In this document: piece after piece, positions 34,775 to 43,232 of the stretch
Layout of the letters: every line of letters begins with the position of its first letter
Position numbering within the stretch: position 1 is the first letter of the stretch
From: Shewanella abyssi
GTDB lineage: Bacteria; Pseudomonadota; Gammaproteobacteria; Enterobacterales; Shewanellaceae
NCBI RefSeq assembly: GCF_023284025.1
Contig: NZ_JAKIKR010000035.1
Location: 1-52,576, forward strand
Length of the DNA stretch: 52,576 nt
Direction of reading: 5' to 3'
The notes under the pieces: generated by a model
Told to the model about the DNA's origin: nothing
The model's database searches: none
Seen by the model: the letters and a program-made list of their open reading frames with translations, nothing else
Position numbers and translations under genes: made by a program

Positions 34775-35658
34775 GCCGAGTTTTTGGCGGGCGGAGTGGC
34801 TGATTTGACTAAACGTACGCTGACTCTTCGGTTTAGCTTTCGCCCTGCGCTATCTGTGTTACTGGCTACGGGTGCACGATTGCCGTGATGTCGTGTTTGG
34901 ATGATCTGTGGCGCAACGCCAAGCTCAATGAGTCGAGACTTCACTTCGTCAGCACGCGCTTTACTGAGGACTAAGTTAGCCAGTCGTTCACCAGAGGCAT
35001 CGGCATGACCATCGATTAATACCTCAATGATACTAGGGTCTGCTTGAAGGTAGCGCTGAATAGCGTAAAGATCTTGTTCATGTGCAGGGCTTAATAGGCT
35101 TGAACTGCTCGCAAATTGCAGCTCAAGACGGCGCAAATAGCTAAAGGGCTTCGGCAGCAACTGTTGACGGCAGATCCTAAATTGATTGGCAACGGTTTGG
35201 GTGGAAACTGGGCTGGAGCTGACTCGATATCCACTACCTTCAGTTGCGATATCTACCTGCCAGGTTAAGCCTTGTTCGAGAGCCTCTAAAAATGGGTTGG
35301 TATCGTGTTGAGTCAATGCTTGAGCACCTGACCAATTTAGTGACGTTGTCGCGATAGGCTGTTGGATCTGTGCTTGCCAAGAGGGTGGGACTACCGCGGC
35401 TTGGCTTTGGATATTGTCTAAACTTAACCAGTCAGCGCTAAGGGATAAAGTGAGTGCTTCGCCAGGATTTGCCATAAGCCCAAAGGTACCAAAATGATGC
35501 ACTCTATGGTTAATTTTACAGCCAAATGGATCCCCTGAAAACTGCCATTGGGCTTTTTCAAAAGGTGTTTGATAATTAATCGATTCTGCAAATAGGTTAT
35601 TTGTGGTGAATGTACAAATAAAGAGCAAACAGGCCGAAATATAAACAGAGAATTTCAA
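34756..35658 (-). CDS. motY: Lateral MotY (T-ring) protein
   Basis: A 300-residue periplasmic protein with a signal peptide (to about NNLFAES). The N-terminal part has the MotY pattern WQFSGDPFGCKINHRVHHFG, and the C-terminal part is an OmpA-like peptidoglycan-binding domain (IIEVLIDGHADASGERLANL, GRKLNRRVSVRLV). MotY forms the T ring which recruits stators. The motY-lafK arrangement is as in the V. parahaemolyticus lateral locus. It is the first gene of the minus-strand block and is divergent from fliM. Confidence 0.88.
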   Translation of the reverse strand: MKFSVYISACLLFICTFTTNNLFAESINYQTPFEKAQWQFSGDPFGCKINHRVHHFGTFGLMANPGEALTLSLSADWLSLDNIQSQAAVVPPSWQAQIQQPIATTSLNWSGAQALTQHDTNPFLEALEQGLTWQVDIATEGSGYRVSSSPVSTQTVANQFRICRQQLLPKPFSYLRRLELQFASSSSLLSPAHEQDLYAIQRYLQADPSIIEVLIDGHADASGERLANLVLSKARADEVKSRLIELGVAPQIIQTRHHGNRAPVASNTDSAGRKLNRRVSVRLVKSATPPAKNSAWGALK

Positions 35659-36078
35659 TTTCCCATAATCCTTAAATGTAGAAGTTACTATTTAATATCG
35701 CTATTTTTAATGTTGCCAATTAAACACTTAATATTAAAACATGTAAAACATTTTATTATATATTTTTATATAAATAGATGTGCCGCTGTTTTGTTTGGGA
35801 GTTAATGTATTAATTCTGGTTGTATGACCAGTTGTTGTATATTAGCTGAGCGTGCTTGGGCTTGTGCTTTAATACAAACTGTTACATTTTAGCATGTCTT
35901 CGATTTTGATCATAAGATCTTGTTTTTAAGAGTTTTGGGTGTTTTAATAAATAGCGCTTTAGCATTCAGTGTTGAGTGGTTATTGTATTTAGATGTTATT
36001 TTGACACTCGTCATTTTAATAACTATTTCAACTGTAGTGTCGATTGTTTGACGATCGAATTATTTTGTAGGAATTAAA
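35659..36078. promoter_or_regulatory. 420-base divergent control region between motY-lafK and fliM operons
   Basis: Long, AT-rich and without an open frame. It must carry the promoters of two early operons. A possible sigma-70 -35 (TTGACA, 36001-36006) precedes fliM but with a poor -10 (TATTTC at 36024). An inverted repeat CTGGT-N6-ACCAG lies near 35817-35832. The AT-rich centre could be an H-NS-type silencing target. No good sigma-54 box is seen. Confidence 0.4.
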
Positions 36079-36960
36079 GTGAAAACAACAGCGAAAGCTA
36101 GTTTAATTAAATCTAACGAAGCTTTTGAATTAAGGCCTGTGGTATTGATTAAAGAGAAGTTAGCTAGGAGTCGATTATTAACGCAATTGTCATTGCGTCA
36201 GCGTAATACGCTGGATGCTATAAATGAATTACTGATGCCGATTATACGTCAAGGTCATTTAGCGTTATCAAATGTGTCCCTAAGTGCCAAAAATAACCAG
36301 CTGACTCCGCAGTTACATGATGCTTGGTTTATATTGAGTTATAACCGTATTGAGTTGGGGTGGTGGCAAATTGACAAGTGCACCCTAGATCAGTTGGCAA
36401 GCGGTTATTATGGCAGTTGTTTGACCGCACCCAGATCCCCACTAAGAGCTCCTAGCCACTCTGAACTGCGTATTGTGAAACGGATGATCATGGCTGTGAT
36501 AGCAACGCTACCCGTGACTGACATGGATGCCGATAAGCTAGAGCTTGAACTGGTAGTGAATAATGCTCCGATTAAAGCCCCGGTTTGTTGTGAACTGAGC
36601 TTTCCACTTGGGCATGTTGGTCCCCCTATGCGTTTTTATATGGCTGAGCACTTGTTGGAATTGATGGCAGAGCAGCCGAGTCAGTACCAGGCCGACCCAG
36701 AATTGTCGGAGAAGCTAGCCAATAGACTTAAACAGATCCCACTACGGACTTCACTTGAGCTTGGGCATCAAAGTATGCCTGTAACCTCACTGCAAAACGT
36801 TGCAGTAGGCGATATTTTGCCGATGAATTTACACTCTCGCTGTCCGCTGACCATCGGCAAAAGACCGCTTTTTTACGCCACAGTGCATACCCATGAAGGT
36901 CAAATGGTGGCCAAATTATCTCAAGAAGCCTTTCAAATGGAGGAGCAATCCAATGGCTGA
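36079..36960 (+). CDS. fliM: Lateral motor switch protein FliM lacking the CheY-binding peptide
   Basis: A 293-residue FliM, shorter than typical (about 330-350). The GTG start follows TAGGA. The body includes the FliM middle domain (ELRIVKRMIMAVIATLPV) and a C-terminal SpoA domain (QNVAVGDILPMNLHSRCPLT, RPLFYATVHTHEGQMVAKLS). The N-terminus (MKTTAKASLIKSNEAFELRP) has no LSQ(D/E)EIDALL motif, the peptide to which CheY-P docks. The central GGxG region is also degenerate. The lateral motor is therefore probably blind to CheY. Confidence 0.88.
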   Translation: MKTTAKASLIKSNEAFELRPVVLIKEKLARSRLLTQLSLRQRNTLDAINELLMPIIRQGHLALSNVSLSAKNNQLTPQLHDAWFILSYNRIELGWWQIDKCTLDQLASGYYGSCLTAPRSPLRAPSHSELRIVKRMIMAVIATLPVTDMDADKLELELVVNNAPIKAPVCCELSFPLGHVGPPMRFYMAEHLLELMAEQPSQYQADPELSEKLANRLKQIPLRTSLELGHQSMPVTSLQNVAVGDILPMNLHSRCPLTIGKRPLFYATVHTHEGQMVAKLSQEAFQMEEQSNG

Positions 36961-37309
36961 AAATAGTGTTTTGCAAGATGACAATTTTCTTTTAGACGAC
37001 GATTTTTTTGCAGAAGATGCGGTTGATGAACCTAAGGTACAGCCTAAACCTGTAAAAGATTTGTCCTTTTTTAATCAGCTGCCGGTACATGTGACATTGG
37101 AGCTCGCTAGCGTAGAGATATCGCTAGGAGAGTTGGCGAAAATGGGTGAGGGCGATGTCGTTGCGCTTGACCGCATGGTTGGAGAGCCGCTTGATATTCG
37201 CGTCAATGGTGCATTGCTTGGGCGTGGCGAAGTGGTTGAAGTTAATGGTCGTTATGGTGTGCGTTTGCTTGAAGTTGAAGCAACCAGCCTTACGGGAGCT
37301 GTTAGTTAA
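36953..37309 (+). CDS. fliN: Lateral motor switch protein FliN
   Basis: A 118-residue FliN from ATG 36953, which has AGGAG eight bases ahead and overlaps fliM by 8 bases; an open frame continues 20 codons upstream inside fliM but is not needed. An acidic N-terminus precedes the SpoA domain (LPVHVTLELASVEISLGELA, GDVVALDRMVGEPLDIRVNG, GRYGVRLLEV). It builds the bottom of the C-ring. Confidence 0.92.
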   Translation: MAENSVLQDDNFLLDDDFFAEDAVDEPKVQPKPVKDLSFFNQLPVHVTLELASVEISLGELAKMGEGDVVALDRMVGEPLDIRVNGALLGRGEVVEVNGRYGVRLLEVEATSLTGAVS

Positions 37310-37311
37310 CT

Positions 37312-38040
37312 ATGTGGCGAGTGTTGCTGGTTATATTAGCCTGCTTTTCATCGGCGGCGTACGCAGGAGATGGGCTCACGTTATTTTCATTGGCTGATGG
37401 CGATAAAACTCAGTCGGTGAATATTAAATTAGAGATCTTGGCATTAATGACGGTGCTGAGCTTTCTTCCTGCTTTATTGATGATGTTGACCAGCTTTACT
37501 CGAATTATTGTGGTGTTGGCAATTTTACGGCAAGCATTGGGTTTACAGCAAAGTCCACCCAATAAAGTGCTGATAGGCATAGCCTTGGTCATGACCATTT
37601 TCATTATGCGTCCGGTGGGGCAATCGATCTATGACGATGCATTTCTACCCTACGATCAGGGCCAAATTGAGTTAATGGAAGCGGTTGCGATTGGAGAAAA
37701 ACCATTGCGGCAGTTTATGTTGGCACAAACGCGTGAAACTGATCTGGAGCAGATGCTTAAAATAGCCGATGAACCTATCACGTTAACGGCTGAACAGATC
37801 CCTTTCTTTGTGCTTATGCCTGCATTTGTATTGAGCGAACTAAAAACAGCCTTTCAAATTGGCTTTTTGCTGTTTCTGCCTTTTTTGGTGATCGATTTGG
37901 TTGTCGCTAGTGTCTTGATGTCCATGGGTATGATGATGCTTTCGCCGCTCATTATCTCCTTGCCGTTTAAACTGATGGTCTTCGTATTAGTGGATGGATG
38001 GTCAATGACGGTGAGTACTTTGGTGGCCAGTTATGGATAG
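37312..38040 (+). CDS. fliP: Lateral export gate protein FliP
   Basis: A 242-residue FliP with a cleavable signal peptide (VLLVILACFSSAAYA) and four membrane helices. Conserved blocks: LPALLMMLTSFTRIIVVLAI, LRQALGLQQSPPNKVLIGIA, FVLMPAFVLSELKTAFQIGF and MGMMMLSPLIISLPFKLMVF. It forms the core of the gate with FliQ and FliR. No fliO lies ahead of it. Confidence 0.96.
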   Translation: MWRVLLVILACFSSAAYAGDGLTLFSLADGDKTQSVNIKLEILALMTVLSFLPALLMMLTSFTRIIVVLAILRQALGLQQSPPNKVLIGIALVMTIFIMRPVGQSIYDDAFLPYDQGQIELMEAVAIGEKPLRQFMLAQTRETDLEQMLKIADEPITLTAEQIPFFVLMPAFVLSELKTAFQIGFLLFLPFLVIDLVVASVLMSMGMMMLSPLIISLPFKLMVFVLVDGWSMTVSTLVASYG

Positions 38041-38082
38041 CAAGATAGTCGACGGATTAAGTCTGCAGCAGAGGAGTCATAG

Positions 38083-38229
38083 ATGGAAGGTGTAAAGAGT
38101 GACCAGCAAATGTTGGCTCTATCGATGGGTGACATCATCTATTTACTGCTTGGTGCCATGATGCTGATGTTAGTCGTGCTCAATGACTGGCCTAGGGTGA
38201 TTGGACTACTCGTGCGCGAGATCCTTTAG
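38083..38229 (+). CDS. 48-residue single-pass membrane protein between fliP and fliQ
   Basis: A small open frame: ATG 38083 preceded at 6 bases by a strong GAGGAG, ending TAG at 38227-38229, four bases before the fliQ ATG. The product has a polar N-terminus (MEGVKSDQQMLALSMGD), one hydrophobic helix (about residues 18-34, IIYLLLGAMMLMLVVLN) and a basic, amphipathic end (WPRVIGLLVREIL). The gap of 193 bases between fliP and fliQ would otherwise be unusual in so compact an operon. I know no family for it. The locus lacks fliO, a small membrane protein that helps FliP assembly, so a FliO-like role is a guess. Confidence 0.65.
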   Translation: MEGVKSDQQMLALSMGDIIYLLLGAMMLMLVVLNDWPRVIGLLVREIL

Positions 38230-38233
38230 GGTT

Positions 38234-38503
38234 ATGGATGTCAATGAACTCACCGGGATGTTTGCCGAGGCGATATTTCTGGTCGTAACCATGGTGGGGG
38301 TTTTAGTCGTACCGGGGTTATTGATGGGGTTAGTGATCGCTGTTTTTCAAGCGGCAACTCAAGTTAATGAACAGACATTGAGCTTTTTACCGCGACTGGT
38401 ACTGACCTTACTCATGGTGGTTTTTTCCGGTGAATGGTTATTGATGCAGATAACGGATTTCTTTAATCGGTTATTTATGAATATTCCCCATATTATTGGC
38501 TGA
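38234..38503 (+). CDS. fliQ: Lateral export gate protein FliQ
   Basis: An 89-residue FliQ from ATG 38234 (MDVNELTGMFAEAIFLVV); a longer open frame upstream overlaps the 48-aa gene. Two helices with the family core PGLLMGLVIAVFQAATQVNE and QTLSFLPRLV. The ribosome-binding site is poor, so translation may be coupled to the small gene ending four bases before. Confidence 0.93.
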   Translation: MDVNELTGMFAEAIFLVVTMVGVLVVPGLLMGLVIAVFQAATQVNEQTLSFLPRLVLTLLMVVFSGEWLLMQITDFFNRLFMNIPHIIG

Positions 38504-38514
38504 GGATTAGTAGC

Positions 38515-39294
38515 ATGTTATCGCTTACCTCGGTTCAAATTAGCGCGTTTATCGGCACATTCTGGTGGCCATTTTGTCGCATTATGGGCGCGTTTATGGT
38601 GATGCCTTTCTTGGGCAGTAACTTTATTCCGGTCACCGTTCGAGTGCTACTGGCATTTAGCATTTCAGCCCTGATCGCACCCATATTGCCGCCTGTGCCA
38701 CAGGTGGATGTACTCTCCTTGCTGGCATTAGTCCTAGCCCTTGAACAGCTGCTTATTGGGTTTATGTTAGCGCTATTTTTGTCGATTATGATCCATGTTA
38801 TGACGCTACTTGGCGCTATGATGTCGATGCAGATGGGCTTATCGATGGCGGTAATGAACGACCCTTCCAGCGGCGGCAGTAATCCTATTATCGGCCTGTG
38901 GCTGTTACTGTATGGCACCCTATTATTTTTGGCATTAGATGGTCACCTAGTCGCCATTGGTGTGGTGGTTGATAGCTTTCGATTATGGCCCATTGGCAGT
39001 AGTGTGTTTGATTTGCCGTTAATGGGCTTAGTTGGGCGCTTTTCCTGGCTGTTTGCCGCCGCATTTATGCTGGCGTTACCGGCTATTTTGGCCATGTTAG
39101 TGGTTAACATCACTTTTGGCGTGTTAAGCCGAGCGGCTCCCTCGTTAAACGTATTTGCACTTGGTTTTCCTATGTCGATGCTCATGGGGTTGCTCTGTGT
39201 GTTCTTCTCTTTCAGTGGTTTGCCTAACCGTTATAGCGATTTGTGTTTAGACGCCTTGTCTTCCATGTATCAGTTTATTGGCGGTTCTCCATGA
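38515..39294 (+). CDS. fliR: Lateral export gate protein FliR
   Basis: A 259-residue polytopic protein with the FliR pattern: FWWPFCRIMGAFMVMPFLGS, VTVRVLLAFSISALIAP, MQMGLSMAVMNDPSSGGSNP and NVFALGFPMSMLMGLLCV. It completes the FliPQR gate. Its stop overlaps the flhB start (ATGA). Confidence 0.95.
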   Translation: MLSLTSVQISAFIGTFWWPFCRIMGAFMVMPFLGSNFIPVTVRVLLAFSISALIAPILPPVPQVDVLSLLALVLALEQLLIGFMLALFLSIMIHVMTLLGAMMSMQMGLSMAVMNDPSSGGSNPIIGLWLLLYGTLLFLALDGHLVAIGVVVDSFRLWPIGSSVFDLPLMGLVGRFSWLFAAAFMLALPAILAMLVVNITFGVLSRAAPSLNVFALGFPMSMLMGLLCVFFSFSGLPNRYSDLCLDALSSMYQFIGGSP

Positions 39295-40424
39295 GTGGTA
39301 AAGATACCGGCCAGAGTAAAACTGAAAAAGCCACCCCGCAAAAACTTAAAAAAGCCCGCGATGAAGGGCAGGTACCTCGCTCCAAGGACTTGGCCTCTTC
39401 GGCGTTGATTATTGGTTGCTCATTATTACTGACCACGACCGCGGACTGGATTGCGGCAAAGGTGGCCGAGTTGACCCGACTCAACATGTCATTTACCAAG
39501 GCGCAGTTAGATGAGCCGGGAATGATGACCAGGCATTTAGCGCACTCATTACTGGAGATCCTCAATATTCTGGGGCCACTATTTTTAATGGTGGCCATCA
39601 TAGCTATGATTGCAGGTGCAATGCCGGGTGGCCCGATTTTTAGCTTGAAAAATGCGAGTTTCAAATATAGCCGTATCGATCCTATTGCGGGTTTAGGCCG
39701 CATTGCATCGGTTAAGTCCTTGGTCGAGCTAGTGAAGTCGATCCTTAAAATCGTGCTGTTAATAAGCATCATGCTGCTGTTTTTGGAGAAAAACTTCCAG
39801 AGCTTAATGGCTGTCAGTCAACTACCTATTGATGAAGCGGTGATGCGAGGCATCGATATGTTGAGTTTAGCCATGTTCTATCTGGGATTAGGCCTATTGG
39901 TTATCACTTTTATCGATGTGCCCTACCAATATTGGCACCACCACAAAGAGCTTAAAATGTCTTTGCAAGAGGTAAAGGATGAGCATAAACAGCAAGACGG
40001 TAAGCCTGAGATCAAAGCCAAAATACGTCAAATGCAGCAACGTATTAGTCGCTCAAGGGCCGATATTTCCATTCCTAAAGCCGATGTTTTACTGGTTAAC
40101 CCTAACCATTATGCCGTGGCACTAAAATATGAATTAACCAAGGCCGATGCGCCCTACGTGGTGGCAAAAGGAACCGACGAGCTGGCACTCTATATGCGTG
40201 ATATTGCCAAGCGACACGATGTGGAGGTGGTGGAATTGCCACCGTTAACGCGAGCAATTTACTACTCAACACAAATCGATCAACAGATCCCTGCAGGGTT
40301 GTTTGTTGCTATCGCTCACGTACTTACTTATGTGATGCAGCTGCAGGCTGCGCGTCAAGGTCAACAGGCCAAGCCTGATCCTCTGCCACACTTTTTTATC
40401 CCCAAAACCTTACAACATGACTAA
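39291..40424 (+). CDS. flhB: Lateral export switch protein FlhB
   Basis: A 377-residue FlhB from ATG 39291 (MSGKDTGQSKTEKATPQKLK), overlapping fliR by 4 bases. Four membrane helices are followed by a cytoplasmic domain with the autocleavage motif NPNH (residues 270-273; NPTH in most homologues), then YAVALKYE and the switch region. Cleavage between N and P is needed for the change from hook to filament export set by FliK. The T to N change does not touch the cleaving N-P pair. Confidence 0.95.
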   Translation: MSGKDTGQSKTEKATPQKLKKARDEGQVPRSKDLASSALIIGCSLLLTTTADWIAAKVAELTRLNMSFTKAQLDEPGMMTRHLAHSLLEILNILGPLFLMVAIIAMIAGAMPGGPIFSLKNASFKYSRIDPIAGLGRIASVKSLVELVKSILKIVLLISIMLLFLEKNFQSLMAVSQLPIDEAVMRGIDMLSLAMFYLGLGLLVITFIDVPYQYWHHHKELKMSLQEVKDEHKQQDGKPEIKAKIRQMQQRISRSRADISIPKADVLLVNPNHYAVALKYELTKADAPYVVAKGTDELALYMRDIAKRHDVEVVELPPLTRAIYYSTQIDQQIPAGLFVAIAHVLTYVMQLQAARQGQQAKPDPLPHFFIPKTLQHD

Positions 40425-42516
40425 AGGTAATTTAATGAACTGGTTTTCGCGTACTTTTGCCGGTAGTCCAAGTTATATCGGTATTCCAATAATGCTACTT
40501 GCAGTGTTGGCAATGGTTATCTTGCCGTTACCGCCTTGGCTACTGGATATCTTTTTTACCTTTAACATTGTCCTGGCGGTGATGGTGTTACTTGTTGGGG
40601 TGTCAATTCGGCGCCCGTTAGAGTTTTCGGTATTTCCAACAGTACTGCTGCTAGCTACCTTACTACGACTCACATTGAACGTCGCCTCGACTCGAGTGGT
40701 ATTGATTGAGGGGCATGAAGGTGGCGATGCCGCTGGTAAAGTGATCCAAGCATTTGGTGAGGTGGTGATTGGCGGCAATTATGTTGTTGGTGCAGTTATT
40801 TTCCTTATTCTAATGATCGTTAACTTTGTGGTGATCACCAAAGGTGGCGAACGGATCTCCGAAGTATCGGCACGCTTTACCTTAGATGCTTTACCCGGCA
40901 AGCAGATGGCGATTGATGCCGATCTTAATGCAGGGGTTTTGAGCCAAGAGCAAGCTAGAGATAGGCGTCAAGAGGTGGCACGGGAAGCCGATTTTTATGG
41001 CTCGATGGACGGTGCGTCTAAGTTTGTTCGCGGTGATGCGATTGCCAGTATTATGATCCTCACCATTAACATGTTGGGCGGTTTGGCCATCGGGATCTTC
41101 ATGCATGACTTAAGTGCTGGAGAAGCATTTAAGACCTATGCCTTGTTAACCATTGGTGATGGTTTGGTCGCACAAATTCCGTCATTATTACTTTCGACGG
41201 CCGCCGCTATTATTGTGACGCGAGTGTCTGATGCTGAAGAGATGCCAGAGCAGTTGCGGCAGCAGTTATTGGCCAACCCTAAAACCTTGGTCACCGCTGC
41301 GATAGTGATGTTTATCCTTGGTATCGTGCCGGGCATGCCAACCTTTGTATTCCTGACTTTTGCGGCGTTGCTTGGTTTTGTTGCTTGGAAGCAGGGGCAA
41401 AGGCAGCCTGAGATTGCTGAATCTAAAGTCGAGCAGTTGCGGGAGACCAATTTAAGCGAACCGTCAGCCCCTAGTTGGGATGCTCTACCCTATACCGATC
41501 TGGTTGAAGTACGTTTAGGTTATCGTTTAGTGCATCTGGTTGAGCGCAGCAAGGGTGCAGAGTTGCAAAAGCGGCTTACCGGGATCCGTCGTACCCTCTC
41601 TGAGCAAGCAGGATTTTTACTCGCGGAAGTGCGGGTGCGCGACAATTTATCGTTAGCGCCTAATGCTTACCAAATTAGTTTAATGGGCAATCCCGTTGTT
41701 ACTGCCGAGCTCGATCCTGACCGCTTGATGGCGATTAAGAGTGGCCCAGTATTTGGTGATATAGACGGGGTGCTCACGAAAGAGCCCGCCTACCAGATGG
41801 ACGCCACTTGGATAGAGCAAACTAACAAAGCTAAAGCGTTGAACCTCGGTTACTCAGTCGTTGATAATGCGACGATTATTGCCACTCATGTGAGCAAGTT
41901 GATCCGTGAATCGCTGCCAGATATGTTGCAGCATGATGATGTCCTGTTGTTGAGTGATCGTTTAGCCAAGCAAAGCCCTAAATTGGCGGAGTCGCTCAAT
42001 AATGCGCTAACGCCAATATTGCAGCTAAAGGTTTACCGCTTGCTACTTAAAGAGCAGGTATCTCTCAAAGATATTCGCACCATTGCCACAACGCTACTCG
42101 ATTGCAGTGAAAACAGTAAAGATCCTGTGTTGCTCGCCGCGGATGTACGTTGTGCCTTACGTAATACCATATTGAACTCCATCGTGGGCACTGAGCCTAA
42201 ACTTAATGTGATGACATTAGCCCCTGAACTCGAGCAAACCTTGATGTCGGCGCTCAACCAATCACAGCAGCAGGGCAAAGGCTCATTGGATAGTTTTCCG
42301 GTTGAACCGCAGTTGTTGGCGCAACTGCAGCAACGTATGCCGCAGTTGTTAGCGCAGGCAAAGGAGCATGGTCATAGTCCGCTATTATTAGTCTCTCCTC
42401 AGTTGCGGCCAATTTTAGCCCGTTATGCGTTAGCATTTGCGCGAGGGCTGCACGTGTTGTCTTACAATGAGATCCCAGAGACGCGGGAGTTACTGGTGGC
42501 AGGACAATTAGGCTAG
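40417..42516 (+). CDS. flhA: Lateral export gate protein FlhA
   Basis: A 699-residue FlhA. The N-terminal membrane half holds LPLPPWLLDIFFTFNIVLAV, FPTVLLLATLLRLTLNVAST, and the FHIPEP-type loop VSARFTLDALPGKQMAIDAD-LNAGVLS; the C-terminal half is the cytoplasmic nonameric domain. It starts within the flhB end (8-base overlap). An in-frame ATG at 40435 (MNWFSRTF) is an alternative start. It is the last gene of the operon, before a strong terminator. Confidence 0.96.
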   Translation: MTKGNLMNWFSRTFAGSPSYIGIPIMLLAVLAMVILPLPPWLLDIFFTFNIVLAVMVLLVGVSIRRPLEFSVFPTVLLLATLLRLTLNVASTRVVLIEGHEGGDAAGKVIQAFGEVVIGGNYVVGAVIFLILMIVNFVVITKGGERISEVSARFTLDALPGKQMAIDADLNAGVLSQEQARDRRQEVAREADFYGSMDGASKFVRGDAIASIMILTINMLGGLAIGIFMHDLSAGEAFKTYALLTIGDGLVAQIPSLLLSTAAAIIVTRVSDAEEMPEQLRQQLLANPKTLVTAAIVMFILGIVPGMPTFVFLTFAALLGFVAWKQGQRQPEIAESKVEQLRETNLSEPSAPSWDALPYTDLVEVRLGYRLVHLVERSKGAELQKRLTGIRRTLSEQAGFLLAEVRVRDNLSLAPNAYQISLMGNPVVTAELDPDRLMAIKSGPVFGDIDGVLTKEPAYQMDATWIEQTNKAKALNLGYSVVDNATIIATHVSKLIRESLPDMLQHDDVLLLSDRLAKQSPKLAESLNNALTPILQLKVYRLLLKEQVSLKDIRTIATTLLDCSENSKDPVLLAADVRCALRNTILNSIVGTEPKLNVMTLAPELEQTLMSALNQSQQQGKGSLDSFPVEPQLLAQLQQRMPQLLAQAKEHGHSPLLLVSPQLRPILARYALAFARGLHVLSYNEIPETRELLVAGQLG

Positions 42517-42530
42517 TCAAAATGAAACCT

Positions 42531-42558
42531 AAAAAGGGATAGCGAGCTATCCCTTTTT
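42531..42558. terminator. Bidirectional rho-independent terminator after flhA
   Basis: AAAAAGGGATAG, loop CGAG, CTATCCCTTTTT: a 12-bp perfect stem with A and T runs on the two sides, between convergent flhA and the GNAT gene. It marks the right end of the lateral locus. Confidence 0.92.
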
Positions 42559-42595
42559 AGTGTGCACAGTAGTAAGTTATCGTGTTTATGCGTAC

Positions 42596-43126
42596 TTATC
42601 CTTGGGTATCTGCCGACTTTAGGTGAATGACATAGCTGTCGATAGTGTACCCCTCATCTTGGTACTGTTTTACAAACTGCATCCCTAGCTTTTTGAGTAC
42701 CTGGCTTGAGCCGGTATTTTCTGGCATCACTTCGCCATACACTGTGTCTAAATCCATATGGGCGCGAGCGTATTCCATACAAGCTCGGTTTGATTCAGTC
42801 GCAAAACCTTTACCCCAATAGTCGGGGTGAAAGCGGTAACCGATATCGACCGCATCAATACGGCTTTCATTCTTAAAACCACAAAAACCGATGACAGCTC
42901 CAGTCTCTTTAAGCACTACCGCCCAGCGGGCAAAGCCAAACTCTGCATATTCTTTAAGCCAGATGTTGTCGATGATCCCAGCGGCATCGGCCACACTTTC
43001 ACACAAGCCGGCGTCACCAGTGTAGCGGTTAACGGCTTCAGGAGCGTTGAAGTGGTAAACCGCTTGGGCATCATCACGATTGAATTCGCGAATGATTAAA
43101 CGTGCCGTTTCAGTAATGATTTTCAT
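42596..43126 (-). CDS. GNAT-family N-acetyltransferase (RimJ/RimL type)
   Basis: A 176-residue acetyltransferase. It has the RimJ/RimL-like opening TETARLIIREFNRDDAQAVY, motif A near residues 95-120 (IGYRFHPDYWGKGFATESNR) for acetyl-CoA binding, and the DTVYGEVMPENTGSSQVLKKLG block. The acceptor (ribosomal protein N-terminus, antibiotic or small molecule) cannot be told. It is divergent from the MocR-like regulator across a 106-base region with repeated half-sites, so it is probably that regulator's target. Confidence 0.85.
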   Translation of the reverse strand: MKIITETARLIIREFNRDDAQAVYHFNAPEAVNRYTGDAGLCESVADAAGIIDNIWLKEYAEFGFARWAVVLKETGAVIGFCGFKNESRIDAVDIGYRFHPDYWGKGFATESNRACMEYARAHMDLDTVYGEVMPENTGSSQVLKKLGMQFVKQYQDEGYTIDSYVIHLKSADTQG

Positions 43127-43138
43127 ATTATTTGTCCT

Positions 43139-43222
43139 CTATTCTGTATTGGTTTTTACTTTACATAGAGATTGAAATACAAAACAGATACAGTTAACAC
43201 CAATAAAACCCAATACAGATAG
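43139..43222. promoter_or_regulatory. Putative operator of the MocR-like regulator
   Basis: Two long arms mirror each other: CTATTCTGTATTGGTTTT (43139-43156) and AAAACCCAATACAGATAG (43205-43222). A third ATACAG lies at 43188, 25 bases from the ATACAG at 43213, in the same orientation. MocR proteins are known to bind pairs of short repeats ahead of their divergent targets. This region drives both the GNAT gene and the regulator itself. Confidence 0.55.
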
Positions 43223-43232
43223 TGAGCTATCA

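Noticed and set aside
35770..35785. Possible sigma-54 box (CGGCAC-N5-TTTAT) facing motY
   Set aside because: Both elements deviate from the consensus and the -12 lacks TTG.
38033..38095. 20-codon frame overlapping the fliP stop
   Set aside because: No ribosome-binding site and no coding character; the 48-codon frame at 38083 is the better candidate.
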